Assembly: GCA_046735265.1 (NCBI GenBank)
Contig: JBKPSZ010000168.1
Coordinates: forward strand, 1 to 8,854
DNA: 8,854 nucleotides
Origin: DATBFU01 sp046735265
Lineage (GTDB): Bacteria > Acidobacteriota > Thermoanaerobaculia > UBA5066 > Gp7-AA6
Direction: 5' to 3'
Numbering within the stretch: the first letter of the stretch is position 1; every line of letters starts with the position of its first letter. Under the pieces are notes generated by a model. The model saw only the letters and a program-made list of their open reading frames with translations. It did not search any database and was not told the origin of the DNA. Shown here in pieces: positions 1 to 6,377 of this stretch. Both the position numbers and the translations under genes were made by a program.

Positions 1-1
1 T

Positions 2-142
2 CGTCGCGAGGCTCCAAGCTCGCTCCAGCCCGGCGAGGCTCCCCTTCGGACGGTTGACGTTGGCGGCAGCGAGCACCGCGCGGACGTCCTCGAGGCCGAG
101 GCCGTTTGCGAAGAGGGCCGTCGGGTTGACGTCCACGCGGAC
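2..142 (-). pseudogene. Inverted fragment of the RND permease gene (47 codons)
   Basis: Read on the minus strand from 142 down to 2, this stretch gives 47 uninterrupted codons beginning VRVDVNPTALFANGLGLEDV and continuing through ANVNRPKGSLAG to RAWSLAT. This is seen directly. It closely follows the periplasmic porter region of MdtB/MdtC-type RND pumps, where a segment of the form ANVN-x-x-KGSLDGP lies just before the ANDQ...AEEYR segment. The forward permease resumes exactly there (ADEYRPLVV from 137), so the piece belongs to the same gene but lies backwards. Codons at 137-142 make family-consistent sense on both strands (AD forward, VR reverse), so the junction may share up to six bases. 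By comparison with E. coli MdtB, about seven codons that should separate the two blocks are missing beyond base 1. Either a fold-back artefact at a contig end or a true micro-inversion would produce this. Confidence 0.85.
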
Positions 143-2512
143 GAGTACCGCCCCCTCGTCGTGCACTACGGCAACGGCGCCGCTGTCCGCCTCGCCGACA
201 TTGCGACGGTGACGGACTCGGTCGAGGACATCCGAACGGCGGGGCTCTCCAACGGGAAGCCGGCGGTCCTGCTCGTCATCTTCCGCCAGCCCGGGGCGAA
301 CATCATCGATACGGTTGACAGCGTCCGCGAGCTCCTGCCGCAGCTCCAGGCCGAGACGCCGGCCGCCATGAAGCTCGGCGTCGCGATCGACGCGACGCGC
401 ACCATCCGCGCTTCGGTGCGCGACGTCGAGATCACTCTCGGGATCTCGATTGCGCTGGTCATCCTCGTCGTCTTCCTCTTCCTGCGGAGCGCGCGCTCGA
501 CCCTCATCCCGAGCGCCGCCGTGCCGGTCTCCCTGATCGGGACGTTCGGCGTCATGTACCTGGCGGGCTACAGCATCGACAACCTGTCGCTCATGGCATT
601 GACGATCGCGACCGGGTTCGTCGTGGACGACGCCATCGTGGTCGTCGAGAACATCACGCGGCACGTCGAGTCCGGCCTGGCGCCGCTCGAGGCGGCCCTC
701 CGCGGCGCCCGCGAGATCGGCTTCACGGTGATGTCGATCAGCGTGTCGCTCGTCGCGGTCTTCATCCCGATCCTCCTGATGGGAGGACTCGTCGGACGGC
801 TCTTCCGCGAGTTCGCCGTGACGCTGTCGGTCGCCATCGCCGTGTCCCTGGCGATCTCGCTGACGGCGACGCCGATGATGTCCGCGCGCCTCTTGAAGCC
901 CGTTGCGCGCGACTCCGACCGCAAGCCGCGTCTCTTCGACCGCGTAATTCGGGGCTACGAGCGCTCGCTCCAGTGGGTGCTTCGGCACCAGCCGCTCATG
1001 CTCGCGGTCACGCTCGCGACGATGGTCGCCACGGTTTTCCTCTACGCGCACATCCCCAAGGGGTTCTTCCCGCAGCAGGACTCGGGGCGGCTCTCCGGAA
1101 CGATCCAGGCGGACCAGGACACGTCCTTCCAGGCGATGGAGCAGAAGCTCCAGCGCTTCGTCGACACCGTGCAGCGCGATCCCGACGTCGAGAGCGCAAA
1201 CGGGTTTCTCGGGGGCGGTCTCACGAACAACGGCCGGATGTTCGTCTCCTTGAAGCCGAAGGAGGACCGCAAGCTCACGGCCGACCAGATCATCGCGCGT
1301 CTTCGCGGCAAGCTCGCGCACGTGCCGGGAGCGACCCTCGTCCTCCAGCCCGTTCAGGACGTGCGCACCGGCGGCCGCGCGAGCGCCGCGCAGTACCAGT
1401 ACACGCTCCAGGGAGACGACGCGGCGGAGCTGCTCCGATGGGCTCCGCGGCTCCTCCAGAAGTTGAAGGGCCTCCGCGAGCTCGTGGACGTGAACAGCGA
1501 CCAGCAGAACCGCGGGCTGCAGGCGTCGCTCGAGATCGACCGAGCCACCGCGTCGCGGCTCGGGATCACGCCACAGACGATCGACAACACGCTCTACGAC
1601 GCGTTCGGCCAGCGGCAGGTCTCGACGACGTACACGCCCTTGAACCAGTACCACGTCGTCATGGAGGTCGAGCCGAAGTTCTGGCAGAGCCCGGACGGCC
1701 TGAAGTACACATACGTCCGCAGCACCGCCGGCGAGCTCGTCCCGCTGTCGGCTTTCACCCACGCGGTCTCCACGACTTCGCCGCTCGCGGTCAACCACCA
1801 GGGGCAGTTCCCGTCGGTCACGATCTCCTTCAACCTCGCGCCCGGCGCGTCGCTCGGAACGGCGGTCGATGCCATCCAGGCCGCGGAGAGGGAGCTCCGG
1901 CTCCCGGGCAGCATCCGCGGCAGCTTCCAGGGGACCGCTCAGGCGTTCCAGGCGTCGCTCGCCAACGAGCCGATCCTGATCGCCGCGGCGCTCCTCGCCG
2001 TGTACATCGTCCTCGGGATCCTCTACGAGAGCCTGATCCACCCCCTGACGATCCTCTCGACTCTTCCCTCCGCCGGCGTGGGCGCGCTCCTCGCGCTGCT
2101 CGCGACCGGAAACGACCTCTCGGTGATCGCGTTGATCGGCATCATCCTGCTGATCGGCATCGTCAAGAAGAACGCGATCCTGATGATCGACTTCGCGCTC
2201 GAAGCCGAGCGCGCCGAGAAGAAGAGCCCGGAGGAGGCGATCTTCCAGGCCTGCGTCCTGCGATTCCGGCCGATCACGATGACGACGATGGCGGCGATGC
2301 TCGGAGGTCTCCCCCTCGCGATCGGGCTCGGCACCGGCGCGGAGCTGCGGCGGCCGCTCGGCATCGCGATCGTGGGCGGACTCCTCTTCAGCCAGATGCT
2401 CACGCTCTACACGACGCCGGTCGTCTATCTCTATCTCGACCGACTGCGCCTTCGCTGGGCGCGCCGGCGTCGACCCGCTCCGCGGCCGGCGCCGGCCGGT
2501 TCGGCGGCATGA
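137..2512 (+). CDS. Efflux RND transporter permease subunit, MdtB/MdtC-like (5' part missing)
   Basis: Inner-membrane proton-driven pump of the RND (HAE1) family, which moves drugs, bile salts or metabolites from the periplasm or inner leaflet into an outer-membrane channel. The visible part begins in the periplasmic porter domain (ADEYRPLVV) and runs to the C-terminus; roughly the first quarter of a normal protein of about 1,030 residues is absent. The TM4 motif GFVVDDAIVVVENI carries the paired aspartates (codons 626-631) that match AcrB D407/D408. The TM10 motif GIVKKNAILMIDFA carries the lysine matching K940 (codon 2168-2170), so proton relay residues are intact. Further family signatures are GRLFREFAVTLSVA, IPKGFFPQQDSG, AFGQRQVSTTYTPLNQYHVV and GTGAELRRPLGIAIVGG. 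KKNA, NQYHVV and QPGANII favour MdtB/C over AcrB. The frame stays open upstream to base 2, but those codons are the inverted fragment read on the wrong strand and should not be counted. The outer-membrane partner follows directly. Confidence 0.95.
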   Translation, partial: ADEYRPLVVHYGNGAAVRLADIATVTDSVEDIRTAGLSNGKPAVLLVIFRQPGANIIDTVDSVRELLPQLQAETPAAMKLGVAIDATRTIRASVRDVEITLGISIALVILVVFLFLRSARSTLIPSAAVPVSLIGTFGVMYLAGYSIDNLSLMALTIATGFVVDDAIVVVENITRHVESGLAPLEAALRGAREIGFTVMSISVSLVAVFIPILLMGGLVGRLFREFAVTLSVAIAVSLAISLTATPMMSARLLKPVARDSDRKPRLFDRVIRGYERSLQWVLRHQPLMLAVTLATMVATVFLYAHIPKGFFPQQDSGRLSGTIQADQDTSFQAMEQKLQRFVDTVQRDPDVESANGFLGGGLTNNGRMFVSLKPKEDRKLTADQIIARLRGKLAHVPGATLVLQPVQDVRTGGRASAAQYQYTLQGDDAAELLRWAPRLLQKLKGLRELVDVNSDQQNRGLQASLEIDRATASRLGITPQTIDNTLYDAFGQRQVSTTYTPLNQYHVVMEVEPKFWQSPDGLKYTYVRSTAGELVPLSAFTHAVSTTSPLAVNHQGQFPSVTISFNLAPGASLGTAVDAIQAAERELRLPGSIRGSFQGTAQAFQASLANEPILIAAALLAVYIVLGILYESLIHPLTILSTLPSAGVGALLALLATGNDLSVIALIGIILLIGIVKKNAILMIDFALEAERAEKKSPEEAIFQACVLRFRPITMTTMAAMLGGLPLAIGLGTGAELRRPLGIAIVGGLLFSQMLTLYTTPVVYLYLDRLRLRWARRRRPAPRPAPAGSAA

Positions 2513-2514
2513 GG
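2511..2514 (+). promoter_or_regulatory. Ribosome binding site of the outer-membrane factor gene
   Basis: GAGG sits eight bases before the ATG at 2523 and overlaps the TGA stop of the permease. This arrangement suggests translational coupling of the two pump genes. Confidence 0.6.
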
Positions 2515-2522
2515 TTCCGACG

Positions 2523-4028
2523 ATGAGAACGCGCTCTTTCCTGCTCGGCCCTCTCGGGGCCGCCCTTCTCACGGCCGCCTGCGCGGTCGGCCCGAACTAC
2601 AAGCGTCCGGAGGTCGCGGTGCCTCCGGCGTACAAGGGCGCGCCGGCGGCGGCGCCCGTTTCGCCGGCTCCTTCTTCGTCCGACTGGAAGCCGGCGAGCC
2701 CGGCCGACGCCGAAAACCGGGGGGCGTGGTGGAAGGTCTTCGAAGACCCGCAGCTCGACGCGCTCGAAGACCGGGTCTCGGTCTCCAACCAGAGTCTCGC
2801 CCTCGCCGAGGCGCAGTTTCGAAACGCGCGGGCGGTCGCGCGCGGCGCAAAGGCGCAGCTCTTCCCGACGCTCGGAGTCACCCCTTCGGTCACGCGCTCG
2901 CACGCTCCCGCCGCCCGCTCGACCGCGCTCCCCGGCGCGCCGGTCGGAACGGCGACGACGTATCAGCTCCAGGGCGAGGTTTCCTGGGAAATCGACCTGT
3001 GGGGACAGATCCGCCGCAACGTCGAGTCGAAGGTCGAAACGGCGCAGGCGACCGCCGCGGATCTCGAGACCGCGCGGCTGTCGCTCCACGCCGAGCTCGC
3101 TCTCGACTACTTCGCGCTCCAGGGCGCCGATGAGCAGCTGCGCCTGCTCGCCTCAAGTGTTCAGGCCTACGAGAAGGCGCTGAAGCTGACGGTGGATCGG
3201 CACGACCAGGGCGTCGTCTCGGGCGTCGACGTCGCCCAGGCCGAGACGCAGCTCGAGTCCACGCGCGCCCAGCGGACCGAGGTCGAGCTCTCACGGGCGC
3301 AGCTCGAAGACGCCATCGCGATTCTGGTCGGCGAGACGCCGTCGACGTTCTCGATCGCCCAGACGCCGTCCCAGGCGGCGGCGTTTTCCGTCCCGGTCGC
3401 GCTCCCGTCGGAGCTTCTCGAGCGGCGCCCCGACATCGCTGCCGCCGAGCGGCGCATCGCTTCGGCGAACGCGGGGATCGGCGTCGCGCAGGCGGCCTTC
3501 TTCCCGAATCTCCTGTTGAACGCCACCGGCGGCTGGGAGAGCGGCTCGGTCAGCCGGTGGTTCTCGGCGCCAACTCTCTTCTGGTCTCTCGGCGTGGCGC
3601 TCGCGCAGACGATCTTCGACGGCGGCGCGCGGATTGCCGGAAAGGAACAGGCAGTCGCCCTCTACGACGGGTCCGTGGCCTCGTACCGGGAGACCGTGCT
3701 CGAGGCGTTCCAGGACGTCGAAGACAACCTGGCCGCCGCGCGTCTCCTCTCCCAGGAATCGGAGGAGCAGGCCCGGGCGGTCGCCGCGGCCGAGCGCGCG
3801 CTCACGCTCGCCCAGAACCGCTATCAAGGGGGCATCACGAGCTACCTCGAGGTCGTGACCGCGCAGACGACGGCGCTCGCCAACGAGCGGACGGCCGTCG
3901 ATCTTCAGACGCGCCGCCTGACGGCGAGCCTGAGCCTGATCAAGGCGCTCGGCGGGGGCTGGAGCGACACGGAGCTTCCGGAACCGGGCGCCGTGCTCGC
4001 AAAAGTGACTGCGGCACCGAGTCCATAG
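2523..4028 (+). CDS. TolC-like outer-membrane efflux lipoprotein (OMF/NodT family)
   Basis: Outer-membrane channel of a tripartite RND efflux pump, predicted to trimerise into a beta-barrel plus periplasmic alpha-tunnel docking on the adaptor and permease. The 501-residue length fits the OprM/NodT group. The N-terminus is a lipoprotein signal peptide: hydrophobic LLGPLGAALLTA followed by the lipobox LTAAC with Cys20, then VGPNYKRPE, the usual mature start of this family. The two structural repeats are visible: WWKVFEDPQLDALEDRV (about 69-85) and SWEIDLWGQIRR (about 154-165) in the first half, then LLERRPDIAAAERRIASA, GVAQAAFFPNLLLNA and RYQGGITSYLEVVTAQ in the second. It starts 10 bases after the permease stop with a GAGG ribosome binding site, so the pair is almost certainly one operon. 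The adaptor gene is not in the window. The transported substrate cannot be told from sequence. Confidence 0.95.
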   Translation: MRTRSFLLGPLGAALLTAACAVGPNYKRPEVAVPPAYKGAPAAAPVSPAPSSSDWKPASPADAENRGAWWKVFEDPQLDALEDRVSVSNQSLALAEAQFRNARAVARGAKAQLFPTLGVTPSVTRSHAPAARSTALPGAPVGTATTYQLQGEVSWEIDLWGQIRRNVESKVETAQATAADLETARLSLHAELALDYFALQGADEQLRLLASSVQAYEKALKLTVDRHDQGVVSGVDVAQAETQLESTRAQRTEVELSRAQLEDAIAILVGETPSTFSIAQTPSQAAAFSVPVALPSELLERRPDIAAAERRIASANAGIGVAQAAFFPNLLLNATGGWESGSVSRWFSAPTLFWSLGVALAQTIFDGGARIAGKEQAVALYDGSVASYRETVLEAFQDVEDNLAAARLLSQESEEQARAVAAAERALTLAQNRYQGGITSYLEVVTAQTTALANERTAVDLQTRRLTASLSLIKALGGGWSDTELPEPGAVLAKVTAAPSP

Positions 4029-4046
4029 TCCTCAGTCGGGTCGCGA

Positions 4047-4052
4047 TATCCT
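4047..4052 (+). promoter_or_regulatory. Possible -10 box (TATCCT) for a near-leaderless zinc-ribbon transcript
   Basis: TATCCT fits the TAnnnT -10 pattern and ends seven bases before the ATG at 4060. No Shine-Dalgarno sequence precedes that ATG and no convincing -35 box is visible. The spacing would put the transcript start at or next to the start codon. If real, the zinc-ribbon gene is not simply the third gene of the efflux operon. Confidence 0.3.
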
Positions 4053-4059
4053 CCCTTCG

Positions 4060-4284
4060 ATGCCCCTCTACGAGTACCTCTGCCGCGCATGCGGGAAGAG
4101 CTTCGAGCAGTTCGTCTCGGGGAAAACCCGCCCGGTCTGCCCTGCGTGCGAGAGCCGGAACCTGCGCAAGCTCCTCTCCGTCTTCGCCGTCTCCTCGGGA
4201 GGCGGCCGCGCGGAGACCGCCCCCTCGGGTGGCTGCGGTTCGTGCGGGGACCCGCGCGGGCCCGGCGCCTGCTCCATGAACTGA
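4060..4284 (+). CDS. FmdB-type zinc-ribbon protein
   Basis: Small 74-residue protein of the FmdB/CxxC_CxxC_SSSS family (putative regulatory zinc ribbon; biochemical role not established in most bacteria). It opens with the hallmark MPLYEYLCRACGKSFE and has two cysteine pairs, C8/C11 and C27/C30, positioned to bind one zinc ion. The tail is Gly/Ser-rich with extra cysteines at about 59, 62 and 71 (GGCGSCGDPRGPGACSMN), which is common in this family. It begins 31 bases after the outer-membrane factor gene, with no clear ribosome binding site but a possible -10 box close to ATG. The methyltransferase gene starts 20 bases downstream, so those two are probably cotranscribed. The name comes from a formamidase/amidase locus regulator in Methylophilus; that function should not be transferred here. 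Confidence 0.9.
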   Translation: MPLYEYLCRACGKSFEQFVSGKTRPVCPACESRNLRKLLSVFAVSSGGGRAETAPSGGCGSCGDPRGPGACSMN

Positions 4285-4294
4285 TCGCGGGCCC

Positions 4295-4299
4295 GGGAG
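4295..4299 (+). promoter_or_regulatory. Ribosome binding site that fixes the methyltransferase start at TTG
   Basis: GGGAG lies five bases before the TTG at 4305. No ATG or GTG in the methyltransferase frame lies near the expected N-terminus, so this site decides the start. Confidence 0.6.
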
Positions 4300-4304
4300 A
4301 CGCC

Positions 4305-4940
4305 TTGGAGCCTCTCGTCTCGGAAGCCCTCGAGAAGTACGCGGCGGATCACACCGAGCCGGCCGACCCGCTTCTCGAAGAGCTCCGCGAGGAGACCCAT
4401 CGGACGATGGAACAGGCCCAGATGCAGGTGGGCCGCGTCGAAGGCACTTTCCTGAAGGTCTTGGTCGAGCTCTCGGCCGCTAAGCGCGCGCTCGAGATCG
4501 GCATGTTCACGGGATATTCCGGCCTGATGATCGCCGCGGGTCTCCCCGACGACGGCTCTCTCGTCACGTGCGACGTCGATCCGAAAGCCGAGGCCGTCGC
4601 CCGACGCTACTTCGCGCGAAGCCCGCACGGCCGCAAAATCACGGTGCGAATGGGGCCGGCGCTCGAGACGATCCGAACCCTCTCGCCTCCGATCGACTTC
4701 GTCTTCATCGACGCCGACAAGGTGAACTACTCGCGGTACTTCGAAGCCGTCCTGCCGCTCCTGCCGTCCGGCGGGCTGCTCGTCGCCGACAACACCCTCT
4801 GGAGCGGCAAGGTGCTCCAGCCGAAAGAAGATTCGGACCGCGCGATCGCGGCGTTCAACGATCTCGTGGCGCGCGATCCGCGCGTCGAGAAAGTGCTCCT
4901 GACCGTGCGCGACGGGATGACGATCGCGCGAAAGCGCTAG
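4305..4940 (+). CDS. Class I SAM-dependent O-methyltransferase (caffeoyl-CoA OMT-like)
   Basis: Cytosolic methyltransferase of the Methyltransf_3 family, which transfers the methyl group of S-adenosylmethionine to a hydroxyl, often of a catechol-like compound, usually with a divalent metal. From the TTG start the protein has 211 residues, normal for this family. The N-terminal stretch EKYAADHTEPADPLLEELREET, then QMQVGRVEGTFL, is typical. The SAM-binding loop is ALEIGMFTGYSGLMIA, followed by the acidic strand end VTCDVDP. FVFIDADKVNYSRYFE supplies the metal-binding aspartate and LLVADNTLWSGKV the second metal-site D-N pair. The reading frame extends upstream to 4089, but that extension is the zinc-ribbon gene read in another frame, so I reject it. 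The start is supported by GGGAG five bases upstream and by family length. Its TAG stop overlaps the stop of the convergent protease. The substrate is unknown. Confidence 0.9.
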   Translation: MEPLVSEALEKYAADHTEPADPLLEELREETHRTMEQAQMQVGRVEGTFLKVLVELSAAKRALEIGMFTGYSGLMIAAGLPDDGSLVTCDVDPKAEAVARRYFARSPHGRKITVRMGPALETIRTLSPPIDFVFIDADKVNYSRYFEAVLPLLPSGGLLVADNTLWSGKVLQPKEDSDRAIAAFNDLVARDPRVEKVLLTVRDGMTIARKR

Positions 4941-6262
4941 GGCCGGGCCGCCGGCGACTTCAGGAACTCCGGCGCCTCCCCCTTCGACCAGGGGTCGTAC
5001 GTCGCCGCGAAACGGAGCCGCTCGGCGAGCGGCGGATGGTTGTACAGCCAGAACCGGATGAACGCGGGCGGATCGGGGTCGGACAAGTTCGTCTCCCCCA
5101 GGATCTGAAACGCCTGGGCCGCGGCCTGCGCGGATTCGGGCACGATCCCGTGGATCGCCTCCAGCCCGAAGACGTCCGCGTCGTGTTCGTGCTTCCGGAT
5201 GAAGCCGTTCAGCACGGGTTGCGCGAGCTCCGCCGCCACGGTGACGACGAGAAGGAGCACCGGGAGCGACGCCCAGTCGGCCACGCTCCGGATCCCCCAG
5301 CGGCCGCCCGGGCGCCCGATCAGACGGGACAGGACCACCGCCCCGAGGGCAAGGAGCGCGAAGAAGAACGCCCAGAGAAACGCGACGAGCTTCGGGATGT
5401 GCTTCAGGACGTAGTGCCCCATCTCGTGCCCGAAGACGAAGAGGGTCTGCGGAATGTCGGCCTTCGCCATCGTCGTGTCCCAGACGACGACCCGCTTCGA
5501 GGCGCCGAGGCCCGTGACGTAGGCGTTGATGGAGTTGTATTTCGAGCTGGCGTTCATCTCGAACATCTTCTGCTGCGGGATCGGCTGGCCGGCCTGGACG
5601 GTCACCTGCTCGATCTTCGAGGCGAGCTCGGGATGTCCCGGCGCGAGCGGCTGGAACTTGAAAAAGAGCGGATCGATCAGGACCGGCGCGACGAAGATGA
5701 CGAAGACGAGGATCGGCAGCGTGGCGAGCCAGAACCAGAGCCACCAGCGGCGCGGACTCCGCCGGAGGAAGAGGTAGAGGAGCCACACGATCGGGATCCC
5801 GATGACGAGCCCGACGAGGAGTCCTTTGACGCCGTCCCACATCCAGGAGCCCCAGCCCTGCACCGACTGCTCGTAGTCGAGCGCGAGCTTCTGTCCGTAG
5901 ATCTGCGTCGGAAGCTCGAGGATCGCCTGTGTCGTGAAGAGCAGCGGCACGAAGATCGCCGCCTGCCAGAACCGGCGCTTCGACACGGCCTCCGCGCGGT
6001 CGCGAAAGCGAGGCCCCAGTCGAAGCGCGATGATCGCGGCGAGCACCGCGACGCTCCAAAAGAACGAGAGGAAGTGCAGTCGGTAGCGAGCCTTCGCGTA
6101 GGCGATCGCCTTCTCCTTCTTCTCGGGCGTCAGCGTGTACGCGGTCGTCGCCGAAGTCGAGGCCGAGAGGCCGGGGGTCGGAGCCGGAGCGGCCGGCTCC
6201 TGAGCCGCGAGCGACGAGGCCAGGCAGAGTCCGACCAGGAGTCCGACAATTCGCATCTTCAT
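4937..6262 (-). CDS. M48 family membrane metallopeptidase, Ste24-like
   Basis: Integral-membrane zinc protease related to the CAAX prenyl protease Ste24. Bacteria do not generally carry CAAX-tagged proteins, so a role in membrane-protein quality control or peptide trimming is more likely, by inference. The 441-residue protein has HEMGH at 279-283 (two zinc histidines and the catalytic Glu280). The third ligand is probably Glu359 in RKHEHDADVFGLE, the Ste24 equivalent of the E-x-x-AD motif. NHPPLAERL (408-416) matches the conserved C-terminal substrate-groove motif. About six hydrophobic segments surround these, near 65-82, 100-117, 146-167, 173-197, 291-313 and 332-350. The first 20 residues resemble a signal peptide (ending SSLAAQ), followed by a Pro/Ala/Ser/Thr-rich linker to about residue 45. 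The start at 6262 has no Shine-Dalgarno sequence; a second ATG two codons inside is possible. It is convergent with the methyltransferase and divergent from the kinase. Confidence 0.93.
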   Translation of the reverse strand: MKMRIVGLLVGLCLASSLAAQEPAAPAPTPGLSASTSATTAYTLTPEKKEKAIAYAKARYRLHFLSFFWSVAVLAAIIALRLGPRFRDRAEAVSKRRFWQAAIFVPLLFTTQAILELPTQIYGQKLALDYEQSVQGWGSWMWDGVKGLLVGLVIGIPIVWLLYLFLRRSPRRWWLWFWLATLPILVFVIFVAPVLIDPLFFKFQPLAPGHPELASKIEQVTVQAGQPIPQQKMFEMNASSKYNSINAYVTGLGASKRVVVWDTTMAKADIPQTLFVFGHEMGHYVLKHIPKLVAFLWAFFFALLALGAVVLSRLIGRPGGRWGIRSVADWASLPVLLLVVTVAAELAQPVLNGFIRKHEHDADVFGLEAIHGIVPESAQAAAQAFQILGETNLSDPDPPAFIRFWLYNHPPLAERLRFAATYDPWSKGEAPEFLKSPAARP

Positions 6263-6269
6263 GCCGGCA

Positions 6270-6275
6270 AGCCTA
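6270..6275 (-). promoter_or_regulatory. Possible -10 box (TAGGCT) for a leaderless protease transcript
   Basis: On the minus strand TAGGCT fits TAnnnT and ends seven bases before the protease ATG, the same spacing as the box before the zinc-ribbon gene. No Shine-Dalgarno sequence is visible, so a leaderless start is plausible. There is no convincing -35 element. Confidence 0.3.
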
Positions 6276-6358
6276 GCAGGCGCGTGAGACAGCGGGCTCG
6301 CACCGTCCGCCGGAGGCCTCGGCCCGGGGTTCGACGGCGGACGGGAGAGGTCGAAAGC

Positions 6359-6364
6359 TAGAAT
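6359..6364 (+). promoter_or_regulatory. Possible -10 box (TAGAAT) for the kinase gene
   Basis: TAGAAT is one change from the consensus TATAAT and lies 13 bases before the kinase ATG. The spacing implies a 5' leader of only about six bases. GGAG at 6366-6369, eight bases before ATG, looks like a ribosome binding site, but it would lie upstream of that transcript start. The two readings therefore compete, unless transcription starts further upstream. No good -35 box is seen. Confidence 0.4.
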
Positions 6365-6377
6365 CGGAGATCCTTCG

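Larger units (their letters stand above)
6263..6377. other. Divergent intergenic region between protease and kinase
   Basis: This 115-base gap is the only divergent promoter region in the window. It should hold promoters for both flanking genes. Apart from a TAnnnT box near each start, I see no clear inverted repeat, operator or small gene in it. Confidence 0.5.

Noticed and set aside
2..136. Forward-frame extension of the permease to the window edge
   Set aside because: The plus-strand translation here does not resemble RND permeases, while the minus-strand translation does, so the open frame is coincidental.
973..2526. Plus-strand open frame of about 517 codons inside the RND permease
   Set aside because: It is a frame-shifted shadow of the permease, Arg/Ala/Pro-rich and without motifs. 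The permease frame is intact with conserved TM4 and TM10 residues.
4089..4304. N-terminal extension of the methyltransferase
   Set aside because: It coincides with the FmdB-type zinc-ribbon gene in a different frame; the TTG at 4305 has the ribosome binding site and fits family length.
4068..6059. Very long open frame on the minus strand (about 660 codons) overlapping the protease and methyltransferase
   Set aside because: It is an Arg/Ala/Gly-rich shadow frame of high-GC genes. The protease and methyltransferase have clear family motifs in their own frames.
4568..6361. Plus-strand open frame of about 600 codons antisense to the protease
   Set aside because: Composition is dominated by Arg, Glu, Asp and Pro with no recognisable motif. 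It is explained by codon bias of the real protease gene on the other strand.
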